From assembly GCF_000414115.1 (NCBI RefSeq), contig NZ_AOPZ01000337.1, positions 22,735 to 86,734 of the forward strand: a DNA stretch of 64,000 bases, in the 5' to 3' direction. The notes below the pieces were generated by a model. The model ran no database searches, had not been told where the DNA came from, and was given only the letters and a program-made list of their open reading frames with translations. Every line of letters starts with the position of its first letter. Positions within the stretch are counted from its first letter, which is position 1. The translations under genes were made by a program, and so were the position numbers. This document shows, piece after piece, positions 44,361-52,829 of this stretch. Origin of the DNA: Streptomyces aurantiacus JA 4570. Its GTDB lineage: Bacteria > Actinomycetota > Actinomycetes > Streptomycetales > Streptomycetaceae.

Positions 44361-44699
44361 ATGCCTCATAAGCTCGCGGCGCTGATCGGCGCCGCCGTAC
44401 TGGCCGCCGCACCGACGGCCGCCCACGCGCACACCACGGCCCCCTCCGCCAAGGCCACGACCGAATGGCGCCTGTGCATGTACCTGGGGGGCCATCCCAC
44501 GCTGAAAGCGGGGGACAGCGGCGAGCCGGTGCGCCACCTCCAGTGCGTTCTCAACGAGGTCTACCGCTATCAGACCGTCCCGGTGACCGGCTCCTTCGAG
44601 GTGATCACCGAGGTCTCCGTCAAGCATCTCCAGCAGCAGTTCGGCCTGCCGGCCACGGGAGTCGTCGACGCGACGACCTGGACCGCGCTGCACCCGTAG
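44361..44699 (+). CDS. Secreted peptidoglycan-binding domain protein
   Basis: A 112-aa exported protein: signal peptide (AALIGAAVLAAAPTAAHAHT) followed by a single PG_binding_1 domain (LKAGDSGEPVRHLQCVLNEV, VKHLQQQFGLPATGVVDATTW). Two Cys (LCMYL, LQCVL) likely pair. There is no catalytic domain, so it may tether or sense peptidoglycan. The upstream 110 bp consist of short GATCCCCGG-like repeats. Confidence 0.83.
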   Translation: MPHKLAALIGAAVLAAAPTAAHAHTTAPSAKATTEWRLCMYLGGHPTLKAGDSGEPVRHLQCVLNEVYRYQTVPVTGSFEVITEVSVKHLQQQFGLPATGVVDATTWTALHP

Positions 44700-44744
44700 C
44701 CCACCGACAAAGCCACGCGCGGTCCCCCAAGGGAGATATCTCGG

Positions 44745-45788
44745 ATGACTACACAGGCCAGTACTTGCCACCGGCGAAGAACGGCGCGGACGCCGTCGGC
44801 GGCGTGGGTGCCGCGGAAGGGGATCGGCGTCGTCGTGGCCCTCATGTGCGCCGCGTTCGCCGGGGCCCTCAGCGTGCCGGCGTACGCCGCCGCTCCCGTC
44901 CGTACGGCGCAGTTCTCGCCCGCGCAGGTCGTGAACATCGTCAACACCCACAGCAAACTGTGCATGGAGACGCCCACGTCTGCCCTGGGCCAGCCGGTAC
45001 GCCAGGGGCGCTGCTTCGGCAAGCCTGCCGCCCGCTGGTACCTCCAGACCTCGGGCGCCGGCAACGGCACGGTCAACATCGTCAGCGCGGTGAGCGGCAC
45101 CTGTGTGGGCGTCGAGAACGCCAGCCCCGCCGCCGGGGCCGCGATCCGGCTCGCCGAGTGCGGCAGCGGCCCCGCCGTCAGCTTCCGGATCGTGTCCATC
45201 GGTGACGGCGTCGGCTTCCAGACCATGACCTCCGCGTCGCCCCGCTGCCTGGAGGTGACCGAGTCGTCCACCGCCGACGGCGCGGCGCTGCGGCAGTGGG
45301 ACTGCAACCAGCAGCCCGGTTCGCTCTTCGCCCAGCAGCAGCCGCCCCGGCAGTGGGGCACCACACTCGTCAACACCAACAGCGGCAAGTGCCTGAGCAT
45401 CCTCAACCAGAGCGGGGCGGACGGGGCCAGAGCGATCCAGCGCACCTGCGCGGGTGGCACCGACCAGCGCTGGCAGGTCGTGGAGCTGGGGGAGGGCAAC
45501 GTCGCCGTCGTCAACGAGAACAGCGGCAAGTGCCTGGCCATCAGCAACGGAAGCCTGGACAACGGCGCCAACGCCAACCAGTTCTCCTGCGACGGCTACA
45601 AGTTCCACACCTGGGCGATGAAGCCCGAGGGGCCGACGGAGAACAGCACCTTCACCCTCGCCAACCTCCGGAGCGGGAAATACCTCGGCATCCGCGGCCA
45701 GAGCAAGGACGAAGCGGCCCAGGCCGAACAGTGGGACCGCACGACGAATCCGGACCAGGTGTGGCGCATGCTGCCATCACCGTCCTGA
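44745..45788 (+). CDS. Secreted ricin-type β-trefoil lectin
   Basis: A 347-aa exported protein. The signal peptide ends AYAAAP (about residue 48). Two ricin B-type β-trefoil domains follow, visible from repeated QxW-like motifs and sugar-loop units: VNTHSKLCMET, SAVSGTCVGVE, NTNSGKCLSIL, NENSGKCLAIS and NLRSGKYLGIR, with ARWYL, FHTWAM and QVWRML. It has no catalytic domain. It ends the run of four secreted-protein genes and probably binds a polysaccharide. Confidence 0.88.
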   Translation: MTTQASTCHRRRTARTPSAAWVPRKGIGVVVALMCAAFAGALSVPAYAAAPVRTAQFSPAQVVNIVNTHSKLCMETPTSALGQPVRQGRCFGKPAARWYLQTSGAGNGTVNIVSAVSGTCVGVENASPAAGAAIRLAECGSGPAVSFRIVSIGDGVGFQTMTSASPRCLEVTESSTADGAALRQWDCNQQPGSLFAQQQPPRQWGTTLVNTNSGKCLSILNQSGADGARAIQRTCAGGTDQRWQVVELGEGNVAVVNENSGKCLAISNGSLDNGANANQFSCDGYKFHTWAMKPEGPTENSTFTLANLRSGKYLGIRGQSKDEAAQAEQWDRTTNPDQVWRMLPSPS

Positions 45789-45875
45789 CGCCCGGCCCTC
45801 CTCGCGGCACGCGACCGCGTCATCTGCGCGGAACCCCCGCCCGGCCTGCGAAATTCAGGAAGCGCCCCGCGCTCC

Positions 45876-45910
45876 GCGCCCCCGGCGAGCACGAGCCTCG
45901 CCGGGGGCGC
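45876..45910. terminator. Perfect 14-bp terminator hairpin
   Basis: 45876-45889 pairs with 45897-45910, loop CACGAGC, between the convergent lectin and phosphotransferase genes. Confidence 0.88.
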
Positions 45911-45924
45911 CTCGGACCGGCCGG

Positions 45925-46458
45925 TCAGTTGACGCGGGCGGCGATGGCGCGTGCGCACGCCAGGGACTCGGTGCGCGTCGTGTCCACCTCGAGGTCGTAG
46001 ACCACACCCTCGTGCACCGCCTGTGCCTGCGCCGCGGCCATGCCCTGGACCCGGTCTCCCCGGGCGACCTCGCGCCCCGCGGCGACCGTACTTTCGCAAC
46101 GTACGCCGACCCACAGCACGGGCAGGTCGCCGAGAGCCCTCCGCCAGCGCTGCTGGGACGCCGCTCCGCCGAGGAAGACGTCATCGACGATGATCCTGGC
46201 GCCGGCCCGGGCCATCGCCACGATCCCCTCCGTCCAGGCCGTCTCCAGCGCCCGGAAGTCCGCCCCGACGCTCACCCCGCCGTCCGCCGCGAACGTGATG
46301 CCGCCGTCCGACGCCTGCATCCTCGCGGGCAGCGCGTCGACGAACGAGTCGCAGCCGAACGCCGGCCACGGGTCCGGCAGCAGGGCCTGAAGGCACCGTA
46401 CGATCCCCGACTTCCCCGAGCTGGAACCGCCGTTGAGAATGATCATCCGAGTCGTCAC
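45925..46458 (-). CDS. cpt: Chloramphenicol 3-O-phosphotransferase (CPT)-like
   Basis: A 177-aa P-loop kinase collinear with the S. venezuelae CPT enzyme. Walker A is ILNGGSSSGKSG, the catalytic-base Asp is in FGCDSFVDALP, and GVSVGADFRALE, ARIIVDDVFLGGAASQ and VLWVGVRC follow the family order to a VDTT..SL end. It would inactivate chloramphenicol by phosphorylating the primary hydroxyl. GTG 46458 lacks a ribosome site but has a TATCGT -10-like hexamer ending about eight bases upstream, so a leaderless transcript is likely; ATG 46446 is the alternative. No chloramphenicol biosynthesis gene is seen in the window, so related substrates are possible. Confidence 0.88.
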   Translation of the reverse strand: MTTRMIILNGGSSSGKSGIVRCLQALLPDPWPAFGCDSFVDALPARMQASDGGITFAADGGVSVGADFRALETAWTEGIVAMARAGARIIVDDVFLGGAASQQRWRRALGDLPVLWVGVRCESTVAAGREVARGDRVQGMAAAQAQAVHEGVVYDLEVDTTRTESLACARAIAARVN

Positions 46459-46477
46459 CGCGCCACGATAGGGCGCC

Positions 46478-46780
46478 TTGCGTGCGGCGCGAAACGCATT
46501 TCGACGGCCACGAGGCGACGAGCGGGGCGTCAGCCTGGCGATGCTCGTGCGCTCCCACTGCGCGGCCCACCGGCTGGGCGCCGGCGAGGGCCCCGTCGAG
46601 ACGGCGCTGGCGTGCGGGTACGTCGACCAGTCCCATCTCCACCGCGACGTGCACGCCTTCACGGGGTGCACGCCCGGTGCCCTGGCGCGGATGGAGGCAA
46701 CAAGTGCAAGAGATACGGCAGATGTGACCGTTGTGATGGACAGCGCGGAACTGGACGGCGCGGAAAGGAAGACACCATGA
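46478..46780 (+). pseudogene. C-terminal remnant of an AraC-type regulator
   Basis: A 100-codon frame whose residues 40-75 (GPVETALACGYVDQSHLHRD, then GCTPGALARM) are the second helix-turn-helix of an AraC protein. The first helix-turn-helix and the sensor domain are missing, and the 5' end abuts the divergent cpt gene, so a deletion has probably removed the rest. The stop overlaps the methyltransferase start (ATGA), which indicates that the lost regulator was once coupled to it. Confidence 0.75.
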
Positions 46781-47838
46781 CGCACGACGAGGCCGCGACG
46801 GCGGTAGACCCCGCCGGTGTAGGCGTGATCGCCCAGCTCGCCTTCGGGAGCATGGCCGCACAGACGATGCGCGCGGCGCTGCGGCTACGGGTGGTCGAGC
46901 TGATCGGTGACAAGGAGATGGGGACCGCCGACGTGGCCGCGCGGGCATCCGCCGCACCCCGGCCCATGGGCAGGCTGCTGCGTGCCATGGCCGGGCTCGG
47001 CCTGCTCCAGGAACGCGCCGCCGGCACCTTCGCCGTCACGCCCGTCGGCGCGCTGCTCGACTCCGGCAGGCCCGGCTCGCTGGCCGCCTTCGCGCACATG
47101 TTCACCGAGCCGGCGATGATCCGGGCCTGGGAGCACCTGGACGACAGCGTCCGCAGCGGAGACACCGCCTTCGACCGGGTCTTCGGCACGGACTTCTTCG
47201 ACCACCTCAAGCAACACCCCGAACTGTCGGCCAAGTTCAACGCGGCGATGAGCCAGGCCACCCGGAGGACGGCCGCGGTGCTCCCGGGCGCCGTGGACTT
47301 CGGGCGGTTCACCACGGTGATGGATGTCGGCGGCGGTGACGGCACCCTGCTCAGCGCCGTACTGCGGGAGTATCCGGCCCTCACCGGCGTCGTGTACGAC
47401 ACGGAGGAAGGGCTGGCCCAGGCCCCCGAGACGCTGCGCGGGTACGGGCTCACGGACCGCTGTTCCCTGGTCGCGGGGGACTTCTTCCGCCCGGTGCCCG
47501 AAGGCGCCCCGGGCGCCGATCTGCACATGATGAAGAGCATCGTCCACGACTGGCCGGACGAGCAGGTCGTCACGATCCTGAGCCACTGCCGCGCGGCGCT
47601 GCCCCCCGGCGGCCGCGTCCTGATCGTCGAGCCCGTGCTGCCCGAGATCGTGGACCCCGGGACCGCCGGGCTCACCTACCTGAGCGACCTCAACATGCTG
47701 GTGAACGTGGGTGGCAGGGAACGCACCCGGGCGGAGTTCGAGGAGGTGTGCGGCCGTGCGGGGCTGACGGTCACGTCGGTGACGCCGCTGCCGGGGGCCG
47801 AGCCGTTCTCCGCCGTCGAAGCCGCGGTCGCCGAATAG
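46777..47838 (+). CDS. SAM-dependent O-methyltransferase (Methyltransf_2 family)
   Basis: A 353-aa small-molecule O-methyltransferase. The N-terminal dimerisation winged helix (about 15-110) precedes the SAM site TVMDVGGGDGTLLSAVLREY (about 182-200). The catalytic base region is MMKSIVHDWPDEQ, with His at about 257. The end RAEFEEVCGRAGLTVTSV is typical. It resembles the tetracenomycin/carminomycin-type methyltransferases of secondary metabolism. GGAAAGGAAG lies upstream of ATG 46777. Acceptor unknown. Confidence 0.9.
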   Translation: MTHDEAATAVDPAGVGVIAQLAFGSMAAQTMRAALRLRVVELIGDKEMGTADVAARASAAPRPMGRLLRAMAGLGLLQERAAGTFAVTPVGALLDSGRPGSLAAFAHMFTEPAMIRAWEHLDDSVRSGDTAFDRVFGTDFFDHLKQHPELSAKFNAAMSQATRRTAAVLPGAVDFGRFTTVMDVGGGDGTLLSAVLREYPALTGVVYDTEEGLAQAPETLRGYGLTDRCSLVAGDFFRPVPEGAPGADLHMMKSIVHDWPDEQVVTILSHCRAALPPGGRVLIVEPVLPEIVDPGTAGLTYLSDLNMLVNVGGRERTRAEFEEVCGRAGLTVTSVTPLPGAEPFSAVEAAVAE

Positions 47839-47846
47839 CGGCTGGC

Positions 47847-47862
47847 CGTGGGCGGGCCCACG
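47847..47862. terminator. Short hairpin between convergent genes
   Basis: CGTGGG and CCCACG pair around CGGG, between the methyltransferase and the YbdK-type ligase genes. Weak. Confidence 0.4.
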
Positions 47863-47888
47863 CGGGTGTGGCGTTCGTCGTCGGGTCC

Positions 47889-49034
47889 TCACGCCAGGGT
47901 GCGTCGTGCGCACTCCGCGACGACGGCGCCGAGGCTCCCCGTCCGGTCGAGCAACTCGCGCTGGACGCGGGCCCCGGTGCCGCGCTCCAGCAGCCCCGCC
48001 ATGTGCTCGCGCACCAGGGCGAGGTCACCGGCGTCGGCGAGGGCGTCGGTCACGTGGTCAAGGAGCGCGTCCACGACCCGCGCGCTCGCGGCGGGCCGCA
48101 TCGTCAGGGGATCGAGCAGGGTGTCGTCCAGGCCGGAGCGCGCCGCGCGCCACGCGGCCAGCCGCAGCAGGCTGACGCCGTGCCCGAGCGGTGGCGTCCC
48201 CGCGCGCCACTCCCGCGCGGCCGTCTCGACCAGCGCGCGGGCCAGCGCGGCGACGAGGACCGTCGTGGTCGCTTCGAGACAGACGTCCGCGACGCGGATC
48301 TCGACCGTGGGGTAGCGGTGCGAGAGCCGGGCGTCGAAGTACACCATGCCCGGGTCGCGCAGTACGCCGCTGGCGACCATGGCGCCGACCTGTTCCTCGT
48401 ACCGGGCGGCGGAACCGAAGATCTCGGTGGGACCCGCCATGGGCCAGCGGCCCCACACCCTGCTGCGGTAGCTGGAGTACTGGCTGTCCTGGCCCTGCCA
48501 GAAGGGCGAGTTGGAACTCAGCGCGACGAGGACGGCCAGCCACGGGCGGATCCGGTCCACGACGGCCACGCCCTCCTCGTCCGACTCCACGGCGACGTGG
48601 ACGTGGCAGCCGCACGTCAACTGCTCCTGGGTGGTCAGCCCGAACTCCTCCTCCATCCACTGGTAGCGACTGCCCACGTTGACCGAGGGGCTGGCGGGCA
48701 GGGGAGACGTGGCGAGCGCGGCGACCGTGGCGCCCAGGTCGCCGGCGTGCTGGGCGGCCTCCGTCCGCCAGCGGACGATGTCGGCGGCGAGACTCGCCAT
48801 GTCCGCGTGCGGCTGGGTGGCGAATTCGATCTGCTGGCCGTGCAGTTCCTTCTCGAAGCGCTCGTCCTCAGGAGCGGGGGCCGAGCCGGAGCCAGGGGCC
48901 GCGACCGGGGCCGCGCCCACGTCCTCGGCGGCCTCCTTGGCGGCCCGTGCCAGGACCGCCGAGGAGAGAGCCCGCGGCTCACCGCTCTGCCGGTCGACCA
49001 GAAGAAGCTCTTCCTCCACGCCCACGGTACGCAA
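47889..49034 (-). CDS. Carboxylate-amine ligase, YbdK/GCS2 family
   Basis: A 381-aa ATP-dependent ligase of the glutamate-cysteine ligase 2 type. The TTG start at 49034 gives the exact family beginning (RTVGVEEELLLVDRQSGEP). Conserved further motifs are LHGQQIEFATQPH, CGCHVHVAVES (His ligands), NSPFWQGQDSQYSSYRSRVW and VEIRVADVCLEA. YbdK-type members join glutamate or a related acid to an amine weakly; the true substrate is unknown. A GGAGAGAGG tract is upstream of the TTG. Confidence 0.87.
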   Translation of the reverse strand: MRTVGVEEELLLVDRQSGEPRALSSAVLARAAKEAAEDVGAAPVAAPGSGSAPAPEDERFEKELHGQQIEFATQPHADMASLAADIVRWRTEAAQHAGDLGATVAALATSPLPASPSVNVGSRYQWMEEEFGLTTQEQLTCGCHVHVAVESDEEGVAVVDRIRPWLAVLVALSSNSPFWQGQDSQYSSYRSRVWGRWPMAGPTEIFGSAARYEEQVGAMVASGVLRDPGMVYFDARLSHRYPTVEIRVADVCLEATTTVLVAALARALVETAAREWRAGTPPLGHGVSLLRLAAWRAARSGLDDTLLDPLTMRPAASARVVDALLDHVTDALADAGDLALVREHMAGLLERGTGARVQRELLDRTGSLGAVVAECARRTLA

Positions 49035-49171
49035 ATGACGCCGCCTCTCTCCTCGCCGCCCCCGGAAGGCGAGTGCCCACCTCGGCGGCCGGTACCCGCT
49101 CTGTGGGGCAGCCGTCGCGAGAGTACGGCAGCGATGCGCCGGGAGCCGCGCGGATGCTCGCCGGAGCGGCG

Positions 49172-50395
49172 TCACTTCGTCCGGTCGCCCAGGGAGGGCT
49201 GTTCGTCGACGTAGTGCTGGAGTACGTCGCAGACGTACTGGAACTCGTTCATCAGGCGTGCGGCCTCCACCAGGAGCACGCCGTACGGGTAGCCCGGATC
49301 GCTCAGCGGCAGGCCGTCCTGTTCGGCTCGCTCGGTGAGCCGGCGGCGGCACCGCTGTGCCTGCTTCGCCAGCTCGCCCAGTCGGCGGGCCTGCCGGCGC
49401 AGCGATCCCTCCGCCAGCGTCTCCAGGACCTGGGTGATCCGGGAGATCGACTCCAGGAAGTCGGCGTAGTCGCACAGCAGACGCCGGTCCTTCGGGTCGC
49501 CGTCCCGCTCCCACTGGTCAAGACTGCGGGTGAGCGAAGCGACCTGGTACATCGTCCGTTCCAGCGCTTGGTGCACCGCGCCGTACCCCTCGAAACTGGT
49601 CCTGCCGCGGTGCCGCCGGAGACGGCTGCGCGGGTTGTAGTAGACACTCTCGCGCGCCGTCCGCAGCCCGTCCTCGGCCCGCGCGATGAGGGCGCCGGTC
49701 TGCTCGGCCCGGACGCGCCAGTGCCGGACGCGCTCCTCGTCCATCGCGTCGTGCCGCATGGCCGGATACATGTCGCTGATCAGGTTGCACAGAGTGCCGG
49801 CCAGGGCGTGGATGGCGTACTCGGCACTGCGATGGCGCAGTGGCGGGATCACGGTCATGTTGATGACGACGCCGACGCCGCATCCGATGAGAACCAGCAG
49901 CACGATCTGCCCCAGATGAGTGACCTTGCCGAGTCCGGCCGGCGCCGTCACGTAGGTGGCGAAGGCGAAGAACGCCGCCGTCGCCACCTGTGAGCCCTGG
50001 GTCCCCAGGGCGGGCCAGAGCCCGATGGCCAGCGCCACCACCGTCACGAGCGCGAACGTGAGCAGATCCGGACCGGCCAGGAACCCCAGGACCGCCTGGA
50101 CGGCCACCCCGGCCGTGACGGCCCCTACGTAGCGCAGTGAGTGCAGCAAGGACTCGTACACCGTCACGCGCATGATCAGCACGGCGGAGAAGGGCGCGAA
50201 CGCGGGCGACCGCGCGCCGAGGACGTCGTACGCGAGAGTCCAGGAGACCGTCGCGGCCAGTGTGCTCTTGGCGAGCAGCAGCAACGTATGGCGTTCGTGC
50301 CCCTCGCCGCCCCGGGCCCGGCTCCACCACTGCCGCATCCGGGCCACCCGGCCCTGTGCCGCGGGGGACTCCCGCCGCTGTGTCTGAACAGCCAT
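49172..50395 (-). CDS. FUSC/aromatic acid exporter-like membrane protein
   Basis: A 407-aa protein with an N-terminal membrane domain of about six helices (residues 30-185, SWTLAYDVLGARSPAFAPFSAVLI given in part, ending VVINMTVIPPLR) and a long cytosolic α-helical half (about 190-400). This is the ArAE_1/FUSC arrangement associated with export of aromatic carboxylates. GGAG stands five bases before ATG 50395. Substrate unknown. Confidence 0.84.
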   Translation of the reverse strand: MAVQTQRRESPAAQGRVARMRQWWSRARGGEGHERHTLLLLAKSTLAATVSWTLAYDVLGARSPAFAPFSAVLIMRVTVYESLLHSLRYVGAVTAGVAVQAVLGFLAGPDLLTFALVTVVALAIGLWPALGTQGSQVATAAFFAFATYVTAPAGLGKVTHLGQIVLLVLIGCGVGVVINMTVIPPLRHRSAEYAIHALAGTLCNLISDMYPAMRHDAMDEERVRHWRVRAEQTGALIARAEDGLRTARESVYYNPRSRLRRHRGRTSFEGYGAVHQALERTMYQVASLTRSLDQWERDGDPKDRRLLCDYADFLESISRITQVLETLAEGSLRRQARRLGELAKQAQRCRRRLTERAEQDGLPLSDPGYPYGVLLVEAARLMNEFQYVCDVLQHYVDEQPSLGDRTK

Positions 50396-50538
50396 GCACG
50401 CTCCGTTCCTCATTCCGGGGCCCGGGTCTGCCGGCGGGCCGACAATCCGGCGGCAGACCGATCGGCCCCACCAGTACCCCCACATCCCGGGCGCACCCAC
50501 ACCGGCATCCCGGCTCCTGGCCACCTAGCCTGGACGTC

Positions 50539-51294
50539 ATGGATCCGCTTGCCGAGTTGGACACACGCATCGCAGGCTGCACCGCCTGCCCGCGGCTGGT
50601 CGCGTGGCGGGAGGAGGTCGGGCGGGTCAAGCGGGCCGCGTACAGGGACTGGACGTACTGGGCCCGGCCGGTGCCGGGGTTCGGTCCTGCGGATGCCTCG
50701 CTGCTGGTGATCGGGCTCGCCCCGGCCGCGCACGGGGGCAACCGGACGGGCCGGATGTTCACGGGCGACCGGTCCGGAGACGTGCTGTACGGCGCGCTGT
50801 ACGAGGTGGGGCTGGCGTCCGGCCCGGTGTCGGTGTCCGTGGACGACGGCCTGACGCTGCGCGGGGTACGGGTGACCTCGCCGGTGCACTGCGCGCCGCC
50901 GGAGAACAAGCCGACGCCGGGGGAGCGGGACACGTGCAGGCCGTGGCTGGTGCGGGAGCTGGAGTTGCTGGGGCCGCGGCTGCGGGCGGCGGTGGTGCTG
51001 GGGGCGTTCGGCTGGCAGGCGGCGTTGCCCGCGTTCGCGGCGGCTGGGTGGCGGTTGCCGAGGCCGCGGCCGGCGTTCGCGCACGGCGCGCGGGTGACGC
51101 TGGAGCGGGCGGCGCCGCCGACCGAAGCCGCCGGTGGATCCGGTCCGGGCCCGGTCACCCTGTACGGCTGCTTCCACGTCAGCCAACGCAACACGTTCAC
51201 CGGCCGGTTGACCCCGGACATGCTCAAGGACGTCCTGCGGGCGGCGGCGGGCGAGGCGGGCATTCCGCCGTACGACGCCCGGGCGGCGGCCTGA
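50539..51294 (+). CDS. Uracil-DNA glycosylase, family 4/5 type (UdgB-like)
   Basis: A 251-aa Fe-S uracil-DNA glycosylase that removes uracil from DNA. An N-terminal Cys pair CTACPRL (about 14-20) and later HCAPPENK (about 117) supply iron-sulfur ligands. The active site is VIGLAPAAHGGNRTGRMFTG, whose GLAPAAHG matches family 5 (UdgB). The second loop GCFHVSQRNTFTG holds the catalytic His. The start is ATG 50539. Divergent from the FUSC gene. Confidence 0.87.
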   Translation: MDPLAELDTRIAGCTACPRLVAWREEVGRVKRAAYRDWTYWARPVPGFGPADASLLVIGLAPAAHGGNRTGRMFTGDRSGDVLYGALYEVGLASGPVSVSVDDGLTLRGVRVTSPVHCAPPENKPTPGERDTCRPWLVRELELLGPRLRAAVVLGAFGWQAALPAFAAAGWRLPRPRPAFAHGARVTLERAAPPTEAAGGSGPGPVTLYGCFHVSQRNTFTGRLTPDMLKDVLRAAAGEAGIPPYDARAAA

Positions 51295-51370
51295 GCGTCC
51301 GGCTCACCGAGGCCCGGCGGTGCCCGCACCGCCCCCGCATGACCCCCGCTACCGGACCCGCGTGGCCGCG

Positions 51371-52783
51371 TCAGCTCAGGCTCTCAGGCCGGCTCGGCCG
51401 CGGTGTGCTGTCCAGGAGGGGAGGGCCATCGGGGTGGGTCGTTGTCCGCCCGGTGCCGAGGACGATGGACAGTGCCAGCACAAGTAGGGCCAGTGGTGCG
51501 GAGAATGCCCAGCGTGCCGCCTGGAGCGGGCCCAGATCGGCAGTCGCCTGGAGAGTCAGGCCCACGAGTGCGGCACCGATCACCGACCCGATCCGCTGTC
51601 CGGTGGAGAAGATGCCGGAGGCCACGCCCAGCCACTTCTCGGGCAGCGTGGCCAGTCCCAGGTTGACCGGGCCCGCGAACACCACTCCCATTCCGATCCC
51701 GAACACCACGAGGCCCGGCACGAGCGCGCTCGGCCCGCTGCCGAGTGTCGCTATGATCCAGATCGTGCCCAACAGGAAGCAGATCAGCCCTGTCACGCTG
51801 ACTTGCCGGGCTCCGCGCGGCCGGTCGGTCCAGCGTCCGCCGAGGACGGCGCAAGGCACCGACACCGCGGGGGCGATCGCGAGGACCAGGCCGGCGTCGG
51901 CCGGCGAAAGACCGGCATGTTGCAGGACGTAGGCAGACAGAAAGAACATGGCGGTCACGGCGGCGGGCAGGGAGGCCGCGACCACGGTCATGGCCAAGAA
52001 CATGCGATGGCCCAGCAGTTCGAACGGCAGGAGGGCATGTCCATCCCGCCTGCCTCTCTGCTGGAACGCCAGGGCTGTGACGGCCACCAGGGTGAGCGGC
52101 GCCGCCACGGCGACGATGTTTCCTTGGCCGGCGTGCAACAGGGAGACGGCCAATCCGGCGATGCTCAGGGTCAACAGGGCTGCTCCGGTGATGTCGACAG
52201 CGGCCTTCTGAGGGCCGGGTCGGGGGGCCCAGTGCCAGAGCAGGGCGCCGGCGACGACACCGAGGGGGACGGTGACCCAGAAGATCGACCGCCACCCGAA
52301 CAGCGTCGTCAGCAGCCCGCCGACGGTCGGGCCGGCGGCCACCGCGACCCCGGCCACCATTCCGCCGAGGCCGAAAGCGAAGCCACGGCGGTGGACTGGT
52401 GTGACAGTGAACGTGAGAGAAACGATGTGCGGAGTCACCAGCCCCGCCCCGAGACCTTGAACGGCTCGGCCGGCGACAAGGAACGTCCCGCTCGTGGCCA
52501 CGGCGCACGACGCGGAGCCGAGGACGAATACGCCCAGACCGAGAAGAAGTATGCGTGTGCTGCCGAACCGGTCCCCCAGCCGCCCGGCCGCCACCAGGGT
52601 TGAAGCAAGGGCGACCATGTACGCGTTGATCACCCACATCAGCGTCGTCAGACCTATGGAAAGACTGTCGATCAGAGTCGGCGCCGCAAGGTTGATCGCG
52701 TAGCTCTCCATGCCGATCGTGAACGACACAAGGTTGAGCATGCCCACGACGGCCCACGAGGCGCGTCCGGAATTGGATTTCAT
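51371..52783 (-). CDS. MFS drug efflux transporter (DHA2, 14-TMS type)
   Basis: A 470-aa proton-driven exporter with about 14 helices. Motif A appears as GRLGDRFGSTRILL (about 67-80) and motif C as GMVAGVAVAAGPTVGGLL (about 141-158), as in EmrB/QacA. It was probably acquired with its divergent MocR-type regulator; both genes look slightly less GC-biased than the neighbours. ATG 52783 has AGGA seven bases before it. Confidence 0.9.
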   Translation of the reverse strand: MKSNSGRASWAVVGMLNLVSFTIGMESYAINLAAPTLIDSLSIGLTTLMWVINAYMVALASTLVAAGRLGDRFGSTRILLLGLGVFVLGSASCAVATSGTFLVAGRAVQGLGAGLVTPHIVSLTFTVTPVHRRGFAFGLGGMVAGVAVAAGPTVGGLLTTLFGWRSIFWVTVPLGVVAGALLWHWAPRPGPQKAAVDITGAALLTLSIAGLAVSLLHAGQGNIVAVAAPLTLVAVTALAFQQRGRRDGHALLPFELLGHRMFLAMTVVAASLPAAVTAMFFLSAYVLQHAGLSPADAGLVLAIAPAVSVPCAVLGGRWTDRPRGARQVSVTGLICFLLGTIWIIATLGSGPSALVPGLVVFGIGMGVVFAGPVNLGLATLPEKWLGVASGIFSTGQRIGSVIGAALVGLTLQATADLGPLQAARWAFSAPLALLVLALSIVLGTGRTTTHPDGPPLLDSTPRPSRPESLS

Positions 52784-52829
52784 ATCTGGATCCTGAGCCA
52801 GAAGTGGTGCAGCAGTATGATCCACCTTC

